From the NCBI GenBank assembly GCA_000752215.1, contig CCFG01000008.1, positions 124,607 to 188,606 of the forward strand: a DNA stretch of 64,000 nt, in the 5' to 3' direction. The notes below the pieces were generated by a model, which saw only the letters and a program-made list of their open reading frames with translations, searched no databases and was not told the origin of the DNA. The stretch is from a bacterium MS4. GTDB taxonomy: Bacteria > Bacillota > Clostridia > Oscillospirales > Acutalibacteraceae. Below, one piece after another: positions 27,085-35,335 of this stretch. Numbering within the stretch: the first letter of the stretch is position 1; every line of letters begins with the position of its first letter. Position numbers and translations under genes: made by a program.

Positions 27085-29574
27085 ATGAAATTGACGATGA
27101 GAAAATTTCTGAGTGTTCTGTTCACCGCATGCATGGTGGTGAACCTGCTGTCTTCCGCGGCGTACGCCGCCGAAGGCGCACAGGATGCCGGAGAGATTCC
27201 CGCCCCGGTATCTGCCGGGGAAGGTGCGTCCGGTTCCGGAACAACGGACACCGAACAGCCCGAAAGCCCGGAGACGGGGGATGTGCGGGACTCGGGGGAG
27301 GTCCCCGTACCCGGCGGCGGGGAAGCCGCCCCAATGGCGCGCACGACGGCAGTCCCGACCGGCTCCGGAACCATTACCGTTACGCAGCCGCCGGAGGATC
27401 AGAGCGTCACATACGCGTTGGAGCATACGGTTACGTTTTCCGTCACTGCGGAAGCGTCCAACGAGAACACGGTGCATTATGAGTGGCACGTAGTCCACGG
27501 CGGATCAGGTTGGGCGGAAGAGGGAGATCCATCCTTTACCCTAAGAAATCAGCCCCCCGGTAGCTATGAGATATACTGCGTTCTCACGGCGGATGGCTGC
27601 GATCCTGTAACCAGTGAATCCGCAGCACTCACGGTCAGTAAAGCGACCTATGACGGGGAAACGCAGGGAACCTACGACGTGATGGCCGGTCAGGCTACGG
27701 ATAATATATCGTACCGTCTGTCCGATCTGCCGATCAGCGGTCCGGGAGGTATGAGCTATACCGTAACCGGAGACTACGGCAGCGGGCTGATTGCCTCCAG
27801 CCCTTCCGTGCGCTGGGATACGAATGCAGGTGGCTGGTACTTGGAATTCAGCACTGCCGACCGGGCGGTCAACACCTCAGAAGACATTACTCTGAGCATT
27901 GACGGAAAAGGTTTCTATGAAGACAGCTCCTTTATACTGACGGTGACCGCCAGGGACCCGCTGACACTCCCGATTTCCATAACGGGAGAGGACGCGGTTT
28001 ACACCGGAAACGGACAGAGGGGCTACGATATGGAGCCGGTTCCCGGGCTGTCGGAGAATGAGCTTGCCTGCCACTATACAGGGCGCGGCACGACCGTGTA
28101 CGACGGCGACGACCCGCCGGTCAACGCCGGGGATTATACGGTGACCGTATCGGTGGTAAACAAGCCGCATTACACCGGGTCGGATTCCGCCGATTTTTCC
28201 ATTACAAAAAAACAGGTTTCCGTAACACTGGCGGAGTGGCACATTAACCGCGGGGACCCGCTTCCCGCCGATGACGAGCTGAATTTTTATACAAGCTACT
28301 GGGGATTCTGCGGAACAGACACAGCGGCGAACTGCCTTGAAACCTGGGCGGCAGTTCGTCTGAATGTCGCAGACAGCAGCCGGGTGGGAAACTATCCCAT
28401 CTACTACGCACAGGAAGCGGTGTTAAACGCGAGAGGAAGCGTCAACTACACGCTGAACCATGTTCCCGGCACGCTCTTCATCCAATCGGCCCCGACCGAC
28501 GTACTGGACATCAACCTGCCTTCCCCGGTCATCGACCTGATAAACGGAACCGTTTCCGGGACGGTTCCGGCGGGTACGAGTTCGTTCACTCTTTCGGCGA
28601 CCGTCCCGAGCAGCTCCGATTGGAAGCTTTACCGCGACGAAGCCTGCACGCAGGAAATCGCCGATCACACGCTTTCCCTCGCGGAGGGACGCAACGTGTT
28701 TTATCTCAAGGTAACGTATCAAATTGTGACGGATACGACCAGAACTTATTCCGTAATCATCACACGGAGTGCCTCCCCTTCTCCCAAGCCCGACCGTCCG
28801 AAGAAAGACACACCTTCTTCCACAGCTCCAAGCGTTCCCACAGAGCCGGCCGTGAACCTTACCGGCGCGTCGCTGCCGGTGGGCGTGACCCAGGCGGTCC
28901 TTGCCGCCACGCAGCTGACCCCGGCCGGACTTCCTGCCGCTCAGAACGGAACACAGGGGGCCGCGATCCCGGACCCGCAGGCAGCGGCGGTCTACAGCGC
29001 GGCCGCGGCAGCCCCCTGGCTGAACATGATCGGCACGCCGCTTCTTTACAACCTGAATCTGCTGGACCAGAGCGGCAATCCGATCTCTTCCTTCACCGGC
29101 AGCGTCACGGTCAGGGTTCCGCTTCCGGCGGGGCTGCCCGGTACGCCTCACGTGTTCCGCTATGAAAACGACGGAACCTTTACCGACATGGGCGCGGCCG
29201 TGGCCGATGGATTCCTCGTTTTCAGCACGACCCATTTCAGTTACTACGTGATTGCGGGAGTCGGAGATTCCTTTACGCTGGATACGACCAGCTACCGGAT
29301 GCCCGCAAACGGCAAATACCAGATCGGCCTGAAGCTGACCGGAACCAAGGCGGCGTCGGTAAAGGTTTCCTCCACCGACGACAAAATCGCAGCGGTCGCA
29401 AAGCTTGCGAACGGAAATTATCTGGTCACGGGCAAAGGCGAGGGTACGGCGTGGATTCAGTTCGACGTATACGACTCGAAAAACGGCCTGCTATCGCACG
29501 TCTCTGTTCGCGTCGACGTTGGAAACGAACTCCAGCCGCAAGGCGATTCCACCCGGCAGACCAGCGTTTTCTAA
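27085..29574 (+). CDS. Large secreted beta-sandwich surface protein
   Basis: The 829-residue product has a signal peptide (MKLTMRKFLSVLF, hydrophobic core, cleavage near SAAYAAEG), a low-complexity Gly/Glu/Pro linker (about 30-95), tandem Ig-like or MBG-like domains (about 105-560; repeated DFSITKKQVSVTL- and YTGNGQ-type strands), a Pro/Ser-rich spacer (PSPKPDRPKKDTPSS, about 570-590), a cohesin/fn3-like domain and a C-terminal BIG2-like domain (KVSSTDDKIAAV). No LPxTG, SLH or choline-binding anchor is visible, so it is probably released or held non-covalently. GAGGAGGA precedes ATG 27085. Confidence 0.8.
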   Translation: MKLTMRKFLSVLFTACMVVNLLSSAAYAAEGAQDAGEIPAPVSAGEGASGSGTTDTEQPESPETGDVRDSGEVPVPGGGEAAPMARTTAVPTGSGTITVTQPPEDQSVTYALEHTVTFSVTAEASNENTVHYEWHVVHGGSGWAEEGDPSFTLRNQPPGSYEIYCVLTADGCDPVTSESAALTVSKATYDGETQGTYDVMAGQATDNISYRLSDLPISGPGGMSYTVTGDYGSGLIASSPSVRWDTNAGGWYLEFSTADRAVNTSEDITLSIDGKGFYEDSSFILTVTARDPLTLPISITGEDAVYTGNGQRGYDMEPVPGLSENELACHYTGRGTTVYDGDDPPVNAGDYTVTVSVVNKPHYTGSDSADFSITKKQVSVTLAEWHINRGDPLPADDELNFYTSYWGFCGTDTAANCLETWAAVRLNVADSSRVGNYPIYYAQEAVLNARGSVNYTLNHVPGTLFIQSAPTDVLDINLPSPVIDLINGTVSGTVPAGTSSFTLSATVPSSSDWKLYRDEACTQEIADHTLSLAEGRNVFYLKVTYQIVTDTTRTYSVIITRSASPSPKPDRPKKDTPSSTAPSVPTEPAVNLTGASLPVGVTQAVLAATQLTPAGLPAAQNGTQGAAIPDPQAAAVYSAAAAAPWLNMIGTPLLYNLNLLDQSGNPISSFTGSVTVRVPLPAGLPGTPHVFRYENDGTFTDMGAAVADGFLVFSTTHFSYYVIAGVGDSFTLDTTSYRMPANGKYQIGLKLTGTKAASVKVSSTDDKIAAVAKLANGNYLVTGKGEGTAWIQFDVYDSKNGLLSHVSVRVDVGNELQPQGDSTRQTSVF

Positions 29575-29657
29575 AGTGCCCGTCCGCACGGAACGCATTC
29601 GTCCGCCGAACCGATGAATTCAGGCTGAAAACAGCCATAAAAGAAAGGGTGTTCTTT

Positions 29658-29978
29658 ATGAATCAGGCAGTTATTATCGTCAGTGAAAAGCAGCCGCAGA
29701 GCGGCCAGAAGGAGCGGTCTAGCAACAACTTTACCCTTGCGGATTTTCATGAGGACGCAAGGCTCACCGTACGTGCGTACTACGATTACGATGAGCCGAC
29801 GCAGCGGGAAGCGGCCGATATCGTCTTCGACATCAAGGCCGACAGAACCGGTAAGGACCCGGTGGTACTGAGCGGAATTTCTTCCGGATACGTCATGGAA
29901 AACACACATCACCGGAACCTGTATATCGCGAATCCCCGGAACGCGGCGGAGTCCTTCACGGTTAAGATCTCCGTTTAA
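29658..29978 (+). CDS. Small beta-rich protein of unknown function
   Basis: I do not recognise the family. The 106-residue protein has no signal peptide or membrane helix; it alternates short polar strands (ARLTVRAYYDYDEP, AADIVFDIKADRTG, SGISSGYVMEN) and ends FTVKISV, suggesting one beta-sandwich domain. AAGAAAGGGTG precedes ATG 29658; the longer frame from 29451 overlaps the preceding gene and is rejected. It lies 83 bases after the secreted protein and is followed by a terminator, so it is probably the last gene of that operon. Confidence 0.65.
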   Translation: MNQAVIIVSEKQPQSGQKERSSNNFTLADFHEDARLTVRAYYDYDEPTQREAADIVFDIKADRTGKDPVVLSGISSGYVMENTHHRNLYIANPRNAAESFTVKISV

Positions 29979-29985
29979 AACAATC

Positions 29986-30020
29986 TCCCCGGCACGCTGC
30001 CTGCGCGCCGGGGAAATTTT
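29986..30020 (+). terminator. Rho-independent terminator of the surface-protein operon
   Basis: CCCCGGC (29987-29993) pairs with GCCGGGG (30007-30013) around a loop of about 13 bases and is followed by AAATTTT. A second hairpin (CCTCCA 30039-30044 with TGGAGG 30066-30071, then TTTTT) follows and may reinforce it. Confidence 0.75.
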
Positions 30021-30147
30021 AGCAGATGAAAGGAAGAGCCTCCAGCCGTAGGATAGAACTGCGATTGGAGGTTTTTGTATGTCTGGAAAAAGGAATGCTT
30101 TATTTGAAAAATCGAACAGAAAATCAGGCGGGAGTATGAAAAGGTAG

Positions 30148-30252
30148 TTGGCCGTTTCCTTTAAAAAGAACCGTTATTTGACTAATGCGACGAAAGCGTT
30201 CATCCGTATCCTAAAAGACACCCTGAACGACGGGGCTCCGGGGGAAATTTAA
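30148..30252 (+). pseudogene. Remnant of a LysR-family regulator C-terminus
   Basis: The frame reads LAVSFKKNRYLTNATKAFIRI and then a short polar tail before TAA. It matches the last helix region of LysR substrate-binding domains (pattern kk-RYLs-AakaFI). An in-frame TAG lies directly before it (30145-30147), there is no start or ribosome binding site, and no DNA-binding half is present, so it is a gene fossil. Confidence 0.55.
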
Positions 30253-30306
30253 ACTCACCACTTTTCGGCGGTTCTTTCTGTCTGTTTGGGATTCCTAATA
30301 GTCATA

Positions 30307-30336
30307 TTGACAAGCCATTAGTGATTTGAATATTAT
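30307..30336 (+). promoter_or_regulatory. Promoter of the 66-residue gene
   Basis: Perfect TTGACA (30307-30312) and TATTAT (30331-30336) are 18 bases apart, 30 bases before the start codon. Confidence 0.65.
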
Positions 30337-30366
30337 GTATTAATCTTTCATGAAGGAGGTATTGCA

Positions 30367-30567
30367 TTGAGTCTGAATCGTTATATCAATGACGATTTTG
30401 ATGCCGTCGAATCAGCATCGGATCGCGGCAACTGTAACGACAGCTGTGACAGCGGAAGCGCGAAAGCATTGAAACGAATCCTTTCCTTACTGGATGATTT
30501 GAACAGTCAGGACTTGCGAATATTGGATGATATCATTGAGCGCCTGGTTTGCAGCCGCAAGAAATAA
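30367..30567 (+). CDS. Small acidic protein of unknown function
   Basis: The 66-residue protein starts at TTG 30367 with AAGGAGG at 30353-30359. It has an acidic N-terminus with a Cys pair (CNDSC, plus one near the C-terminus) and a C-terminal amphipathic helix (ALKRILSLLDDLNSQDLRILDDIIERLV). Its own consensus promoter and a terminator at 30620-30650 support a real gene. The family is not recognised; a small regulator or toxin-antitoxin-like partner is possible but unsupported. Confidence 0.6.
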   Translation: MSLNRYINDDFDAVESASDRGNCNDSCDSGSAKALKRILSLLDDLNSQDLRILDDIIERLVCSRKK

Positions 30568-30619
30568 ATATAGTCATTGTCTACTCCTTAGAATATAAAT
30601 ATTTGCCTTTGGTTTCTCT

Positions 30620-30650
30620 GCCGCTCCTTAACCGGAGCGGCTTCTTTTTA
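30620..30650 (+). terminator. Rho-independent terminator after the 66-residue gene
   Basis: GCCGCTCC and GGAGCGGC form an eight-base-pair stem around TTAACC and are followed by TTCTTTTTA. Confidence 0.82.
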
Positions 30651-30793
30651 CTGTCCTTGATAGAGCTTGCGGGCGTATTCGTAAAATCTCAGATAGTCCC
30701 GGTACAGCGGGTTATATTGATCGGAAGCGAAGGAATCCGGCTCCTTTTGGCGGACACGTCGGGAAAGAACGGAGGCTGAATTACGGGGTACAT
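30648..30793 (-). pseudogene. Small minus-strand gene interrupted by a frameshift
   Basis: ATG at 30793 follows AAGGAGCTCCTG on the minus strand and reads MYPVIQPPFFPDVSAK before drifting to a stop. A second frame, entered at CCAAAAGG (about 30743-30750), continues EPDSFASDQYNPLYRDYLRF and ends YEYARKLYQGQ with TAA at 30648. The two frames join into one plausible protein of about 48 residues with a good ribosome binding site. The interruption may be a mutation, a sequencing error or programmed slippage on the A run. The family is not recognised. Confidence 0.4.
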
Positions 30794-30840
30794 CAGGAGC
30801 TCCTTAAAAACGGCAGCTCTCAAAAAAACAAATTTTGGGA

Positions 30841-30869
30841 TTGACAGTTGAGACAAAGTAAGTTAATAT
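30841..30869 (+). promoter_or_regulatory. Promoter of the gntR-amino sugar operon
   Basis: Perfect TTGACA (30841-30846) and TAATAT (30864-30869) are 17 bases apart. The -10 box lies at the edge of the AT-rich palindrome described next. Confidence 0.75.
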
Positions 30870-30910
30870 ATTGATATATCAACCAAGCTGATATATCAAT
30901 ATATCAATTA
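30864..30910. promoter_or_regulatory. AT-rich double palindromic operator for the GntR regulator
   Basis: The sequence contains TTGATATATCAA (30871-30882), then CCAAGC, then TGATATATCA and ATATATCAAT copies up to 30909. The repeats of GATATATC cover the promoter -10 and start region, as expected for repression by the GntR protein encoded just downstream. Confidence 0.72.
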
Positions 30911-30931
30911 CGAAATTATAAGGAGGATTTT

Positions 30932-31645
30932 ATGGCTGTTAATAATGAGATCATTCCAATTTATTATCAATTGAAAGAAATACTTATTTCAAAGATAAGA
31001 GATGGAGAATTTGCATTAGGAGATAAAGTGCCGTCTGAAACAGAACTCTGTAATACCTTTCAAGTCAGTCGTATCACGGCCAAGCGCACGTTGGATGAAA
31101 TGGTTCACGAAGGGTATATTGAGAGAATCCCCGGCCGGGGGAGCTTCGTGTGCCATACCCACATCGAACATGCCCTGTCGCAGTTTTACTCTTTTACCGA
31201 AGAAGTAAAAAGACTGAATATGATTCCGTCCGCCCATATATTGAATCTGGAAAGGATAAAACCCGGTAAGGAATTGAATAAGCTCTTGAACCTGAATGAT
31301 GAGTACGTAATATACATAAGGCGCCAACGTCTGGCGAATAACAGGGTGATCGCGCTTGACCATTCGTTTATTCCGGAAAAGTTCTATGGGGAAATTGACA
31401 AAGAGGATCTTTTAGAAAATTCGCTTTATAAAATCCTTGAAAGAAACGGATTTAGACCCGACCGTGCAGTCGAGTCTTTTATGGCCGCGTCTTTATCGAA
31501 AGAGGAGGCGGAGCTGCTGAGTATGAAGGAGGGCGAAGCAGCCCTAAAAGTAACCAGAAATGCATTTCACGGCAAAGAAGCTGTGGAATACAATTATAGG
31601 TACTATAAGAACGATTGTTACACCTATTCCATTGAACTCAAATGA
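30932..31645 (+). CDS. GntR family (HutC subfamily) transcriptional regulator
   Basis: The 237-residue protein has an N-terminal winged helix (about 8-75; IPIYYQLKEIL, LCNTFQVSRITAKRTL, GRGSFV) and a C-terminal UTRA effector domain (about 95-235). HutC/NagR-type regulators often bind phosphorylated amino sugars, which fits the downstream nanE and ROK kinase genes. AAGGAGG precedes the ATG. It is the first gene of a six-gene cluster and probably represses it through the palindromes in its own promoter. Confidence 0.9.
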   Translation: MAVNNEIIPIYYQLKEILISKIRDGEFALGDKVPSETELCNTFQVSRITAKRTLDEMVHEGYIERIPGRGSFVCHTHIEHALSQFYSFTEEVKRLNMIPSAHILNLERIKPGKELNKLLNLNDEYVIYIRRQRLANNRVIALDHSFIPEKFYGEIDKEDLLENSLYKILERNGFRPDRAVESFMAASLSKEEAELLSMKEGEAALKVTRNAFHGKEAVEYNYRYYKNDCYTYSIELK

Positions 31646-31669
31646 GTTCGTTTCGTCTGCCGGCTTTAT

Positions 31670-31703
31670 CGAAGGCGCGGGGGCTTTATTCAGTGCGCCT
31701 TCG
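31670..31703 (+). other. Stem-loop between gntR and the substrate-binding gene
   Basis: CGAAGGCGC (31670-31678) pairs with GCGCCTTCG (31695-31703). No T run follows, so it may attenuate or separate expression of the transporter rather than terminate. Confidence 0.55.
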
Positions 31704-31737
31704 TGAAAGGTATAAATAACACAGGGAGGAAATTGAA

Positions 31738-32736
31738 ATGAAAAGGATGTTAGCGTTTGTTCTCGTTCTGGCAATGACGGTGATCGGCTTTGGGGGCTGT
31801 TCCCCTTCGGGACCTGCAGAATCAACCAGTCAAAAAACTGCGGATACCTCTTCCGAAACCGCGTCACAGCAGGGGGCGTCCGATGTCAAGCTTGCCTTTA
31901 CATGTCCGGATTTAACAAATACCTATTTCGTTGAAGTGGCGAAGGGCGTACAGGACCGGTGTGATGAATTGGGGATTAAAGTCACAATCAATGACGGGAA
32001 AGCCGACCTTGCAAATCAGGTCAGCGCATTTGAAAACTTTATTTCGCAGGGAGTAGACGCGGTAATCGTCAGCCCTATCGACGAGCAGGGCCTGGTTCCC
32101 TCCGTGAAAGCGGCGCATACGGCAAAGATTCCCGTGATCGCTGGAAATCAGAACGTAGAGGGCAGCGATGCGTTCATCACAGTCCCTGAGTACGAGTACG
32201 GCTTTGCAATCGGCGAGAATGCCGGGCAGTGGATTGCGGACAAGATGGGCGGTAAGGCGAAGGTAGCGATTTTTGATTATCCCGAGCTCAAATCGATTAT
32301 CGCCCGCGGCAACGGCATTCAAGAGGGGATACTGAGCAAAGCGCCGAACGCGGAGATCGTGGCGCGCCAGAGTGCGAACAACCCGGAAAAAGGGATGACC
32401 AACATGGAGAACATTTTACAGTCGAACCCCGATGTGGATGTGCTTGTATGCGTGAACGATGCCGGTGCTCTGGGTGGATATGAAGCGGTCATGGCTGCCG
32501 GCAAAGCCAGCGACAAATTTTACATTGGCGGCCTGGATGCCACAAAGGAAGCGCTGGATAAAATCAAAGAGGGCGGCATCTACCGCGCCACGGTTGATAT
32601 TCAGCCCTATGAGACGGGTAAGCTTTTTGTCGATACCGCGCTGAAAGTCCTGAAAAGCGGTTCGATCGCAGATACGATTGAGATTCCGATGAAGGTTGTG
32701 GATGCAGGCAATATTGCAGATTACTTTAAAAACTAG
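31738..32736 (+). CDS. Sugar ABC transporter substrate-binding lipoprotein (RbsB-type)
   Basis: The 332-residue protein has a lipoprotein signal (MKRMLAFVLV..., lipobox GFGGC, Cys about residue 20), a Ser/Thr-rich linker and a type I periplasmic-binding fold (about 45-330) with VSPIDEQGLVPSV and NDAGALGGYEA segments typical of ribose/galactose-family binders. It captures sugar outside the membrane for the ATPase and permease encoded next. The adjacent nanE and kinase genes point to an N-acetylated amino sugar as ligand. GGAGGAAA precedes the ATG. Confidence 0.9.
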   Translation: MKRMLAFVLVLAMTVIGFGGCSPSGPAESTSQKTADTSSETASQQGASDVKLAFTCPDLTNTYFVEVAKGVQDRCDELGIKVTINDGKADLANQVSAFENFISQGVDAVIVSPIDEQGLVPSVKAAHTAKIPVIAGNQNVEGSDAFITVPEYEYGFAIGENAGQWIADKMGGKAKVAIFDYPELKSIIARGNGIQEGILSKAPNAEIVARQSANNPEKGMTNMENILQSNPDVDVLVCVNDAGALGGYEAVMAAGKASDKFYIGGLDATKEALDKIKEGGIYRATVDIQPYETGKLFVDTALKVLKSGSIADTIEIPMKVVDAGNIADYFKN

Positions 32737-32750
32737 AGCGACGTTGTTTT

Positions 32751-32782
32751 GTGCCGGTCCTCTTTTTGCAGAGGACCGGTAC
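32751..32782 (+). other. Stem-loop between the binding-protein and ATPase genes
   Basis: A 13-base-pair stem (32751-32763 with 32770-32782) closes a six-base loop. Such hairpins after a binding-protein gene commonly stabilise the upstream mRNA so that more binding protein than transporter is made. Confidence 0.65.
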
Positions 32783-32811
32783 AGATGCAGATTTTATGGT
32801 GAGGTGCAGCG

Positions 32812-34296
32812 ATGACCACAAACGACAATATTCTTGCCTTAAAGCATATTACAAAACGGTTCTCGGGTGTATTGGCTCTGGACGATGTGTCACTTGAGCT
32901 GCGCCGGGGAGAGATTCATGCGCTTGTCGGAGAAAACGGAGCGGGCAAATCAACGCTGATCAAAGTGATTACGGGAGCCCATTTGCCGACCTTCGGAGAG
33001 TGGACGTTTGATGATAAAGAAATGACGAACAATTCTCCTGCGATTTCCAAAGCTGCCGGTATCGGTGTTATTTATCAGGAGTTAAACCTGATGCCGCAAC
33101 TGACCGTCAGGGAGAACATCTTTTATGGCAAAGAGATTAAAAAGGGTATTTTTCTCGATGAGAAAAATATGTATCGGGACTGCCTCAAAATGATAGACGA
33201 TCTGGGGGTTTCTGTTGATCCGAACGCTTTGGTGCGCGACCTGTCGATCGCTGAACAACAGGTCGTGGAAATTGTCAAAGCCATTTCGGAAGACATCAAG
33301 TTTTTAATCATGGATGAACCGACAGCGCCGCTGACCAACACAGAAATCGATAAGCTGTTTTCCGTTGTTGAAAAGCTTCGCGCCAAAGGAATTACGATCT
33401 TATACATATCCCACAGACTGGAAGAAATCTTTAGGATCAGCGACAGGGTGACAGTGCTGCGGGACGGCCGTCATGTCATTACGATGAATACGGCGGATAC
33501 GGACCGGCCGATGCTGATCAAACATATGGTAGGCAGGGAAATAGGGCAGGAGTACCCGAAACGGACCACACCCATTGGCCCGCCGGTGCTTGAGGTCGAG
33601 GGATATACCAATGCCGCGATACACGACTGCAGCTTAACGCTGCATAAAGGGGAAATATTGGGTCTTGCGGGACTGGTGGGAGCCGGGCGCACAGAATTTG
33701 CCCGGGGGATTTTCGGCGCGGATCCGATCAGCAGGGGAACCATGCGGCTCAATGGGGAGATTGTTGAAATACGGACGCCCAAGGATGCCATCCGCCACCG
33801 TATCGGTCTGATAACGGAAGACAGAAAGTCACAGGGACTGCTGATCAATAAAGGAATCGATTTCAATGTTGTCTATGCCAGCCTGAAGAGTGTCAGCAGG
33901 GCTGGGTTTGTACAAAAAAAGAAGGAAGCCGCGACAGTAAGCAGGTTTTCTGAAGCGATGCATATCAAAGCGCATTCCTCCGCCCAGTTGGCAAAGACGC
34001 TTTCGGGGGGGAACCAGCAGAAAGTGGTTTTAGCCAAATGGCTTGCCACACAATGCGATATCCTGATCTTTGACGAGCCGACGCGCGGGATTGACGTAGG
34101 CGCAAAGAGAGAAATATACCAGCTGATGCGCGATCTGGTTTCCGAAGGGAAATCGATTCTCATGATCTCTTCGGAAATGCCGGAGCTGATCGGAATGAGC
34201 GATAGGATTCTCGTCATGCGCAAGGGTGCCATAACAGGGATGCTTTCATCCGAAGATGTAAAGCAGGAGAGCATTTTGGAATTGGCCACCGAATAA
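32812..34296 (+). CDS. Sugar ABC transporter ATPase with two nucleotide-binding domains (RbsA/MglA-type)
   Basis: The 494-residue protein has two ATPase domains. The first has Walker A GENGAGKST, Q-loop IYQELNLMP and Walker B FLIMDEPTAPL. The second has a degenerate P-loop (GLVGAGRTE) but a clear signature LSGGNQQK and Walker B ILIFDEPTRGID, the usual asymmetry of the RbsA/MglA family. The first domain's signature is weakened to DLSIAEQQ, also common in the family. It powers uptake through the permease encoded next. Confidence 0.92.
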   Translation: MTTNDNILALKHITKRFSGVLALDDVSLELRRGEIHALVGENGAGKSTLIKVITGAHLPTFGEWTFDDKEMTNNSPAISKAAGIGVIYQELNLMPQLTVRENIFYGKEIKKGIFLDEKNMYRDCLKMIDDLGVSVDPNALVRDLSIAEQQVVEIVKAISEDIKFLIMDEPTAPLTNTEIDKLFSVVEKLRAKGITILYISHRLEEIFRISDRVTVLRDGRHVITMNTADTDRPMLIKHMVGREIGQEYPKRTTPIGPPVLEVEGYTNAAIHDCSLTLHKGEILGLAGLVGAGRTEFARGIFGADPISRGTMRLNGEIVEIRTPKDAIRHRIGLITEDRKSQGLLINKGIDFNVVYASLKSVSRAGFVQKKKEAATVSRFSEAMHIKAHSSAQLAKTLSGGNQQKVVLAKWLATQCDILIFDEPTRGIDVGAKREIYQLMRDLVSEGKSILMISSEMPELIGMSDRILVMRKGAITGMLSSEDVKQESILELATE

Positions 34297-34324
34297 TTGG
34301 ATTCGAAAGAAGGAGATTCTGCAT

Positions 34325-35287
34325 ATGGACACTGCCGTAAAGGTGAAAAAACAGAAAAGCATATCGAAGTATGCAATTTACATTGTGCTCTTGGCGCTGA
34401 CCGCTTTTTTCTCAATCGTTGCGGAAGGTTTTTTCACGACAACAAATTTCTTTAATATTTTGCGGCAGGTTGCCGTTTATGGCATTCCTGCGGTGGGGAT
34501 GACGATGGTGATCATCACCGGGGGGATTGATATCTCTGTTGGCTCCATGATGGGCGCGGCTTCCGTGGGGTGCGCTTCTCTGATGGTGGCGGGTCTGAAT
34601 CCCATACTGGCGATGCTGATCGTACTGATTGTGGGGCTGATCGTAGGGCTGCTGAACGGTTTCTTTACTTATGAAGTAGGGATTCCTCCGATGATTGTGA
34701 CCTTGGCGGCAATGAGCATCCTGCGTGGACTGGCGTACATCATATCGGGCGGTCTCCCTGTCTACGGTTTTCCGGCAAGCTTTACCGCTCTTGGGCAAGG
34801 CTACCTGGGACCGATCCCCATCCCTGTGATTATTATGGCGATCTGCTTTGCTGTCGGTTACATAACACTTGAGAAGACATCCTTCGGACGATACGTTTAC
34901 GGAATAGGCAGCAACCGCGAAGCGTCCCGGCTAAGCGGCGTAAGCGTAAGAAAAGTCATGTACAGCGTGTATGGTTTGTGCGGCATGCTTGCGGCGCTTG
35001 CGGGCATGGTGCTGCTGAGCCGCGTAAACAGCGGCCAGCCGAAAGCGGGCGAGATGTATGAAATGGACATCATTACAGCCGTTGTTTTGGGCGGCGTAAG
35101 CACGACCGGCGGAGAAGGCAAAATCACGCGGGTCATTGCGGGCCTTTTGGTGATGGGAGTGCTGCTCAATGGCATGATTCTTATGAACATACCGGATTAT
35201 TACCAGCGCGTGGTGAAAGGCGCCGTACTGTTGCTTGCGATCAGCGCCGATATGATGAGCCAGAAACGACTGAGCAAAAAAATATAA
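34325..35287 (+). CDS. Sugar ABC transporter permease (RbsC-type)
   Basis: The 320-residue protein has about nine membrane helices and the family signature GGIDISVGSMMG near residue 65 and a TTGGEGKI coupling segment near 260. It forms the channel of the sugar importer. GAAGGAGA precedes the ATG. A small gap of 28 bases separates it from the ATPase gene and 48 bases from nanE. Confidence 0.92.
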   Translation: MDTAVKVKKQKSISKYAIYIVLLALTAFFSIVAEGFFTTTNFFNILRQVAVYGIPAVGMTMVIITGGIDISVGSMMGAASVGCASLMVAGLNPILAMLIVLIVGLIVGLLNGFFTYEVGIPPMIVTLAAMSILRGLAYIISGGLPVYGFPASFTALGQGYLGPIPIPVIIMAICFAVGYITLEKTSFGRYVYGIGSNREASRLSGVSVRKVMYSVYGLCGMLAALAGMVLLSRVNSGQPKAGEMYEMDIITAVVLGGVSTTGGEGKITRVIAGLLVMGVLLNGMILMNIPDYYQRVVKGAVLLLAISADMMSQKRLSKKI

Positions 35288-35335
35288 AGCAATCAATATT
35301 ACAATATATTTACTGAATAGGGAGATGGCCGATTT

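Noticed and set aside
30549-30779. 76-codon plus-strand open frame after the 66-residue gene
   Set aside because: It runs through the terminator hairpin at 30620-30650, has no ribosome binding site, and is opposite a more plausible small minus-strand gene.
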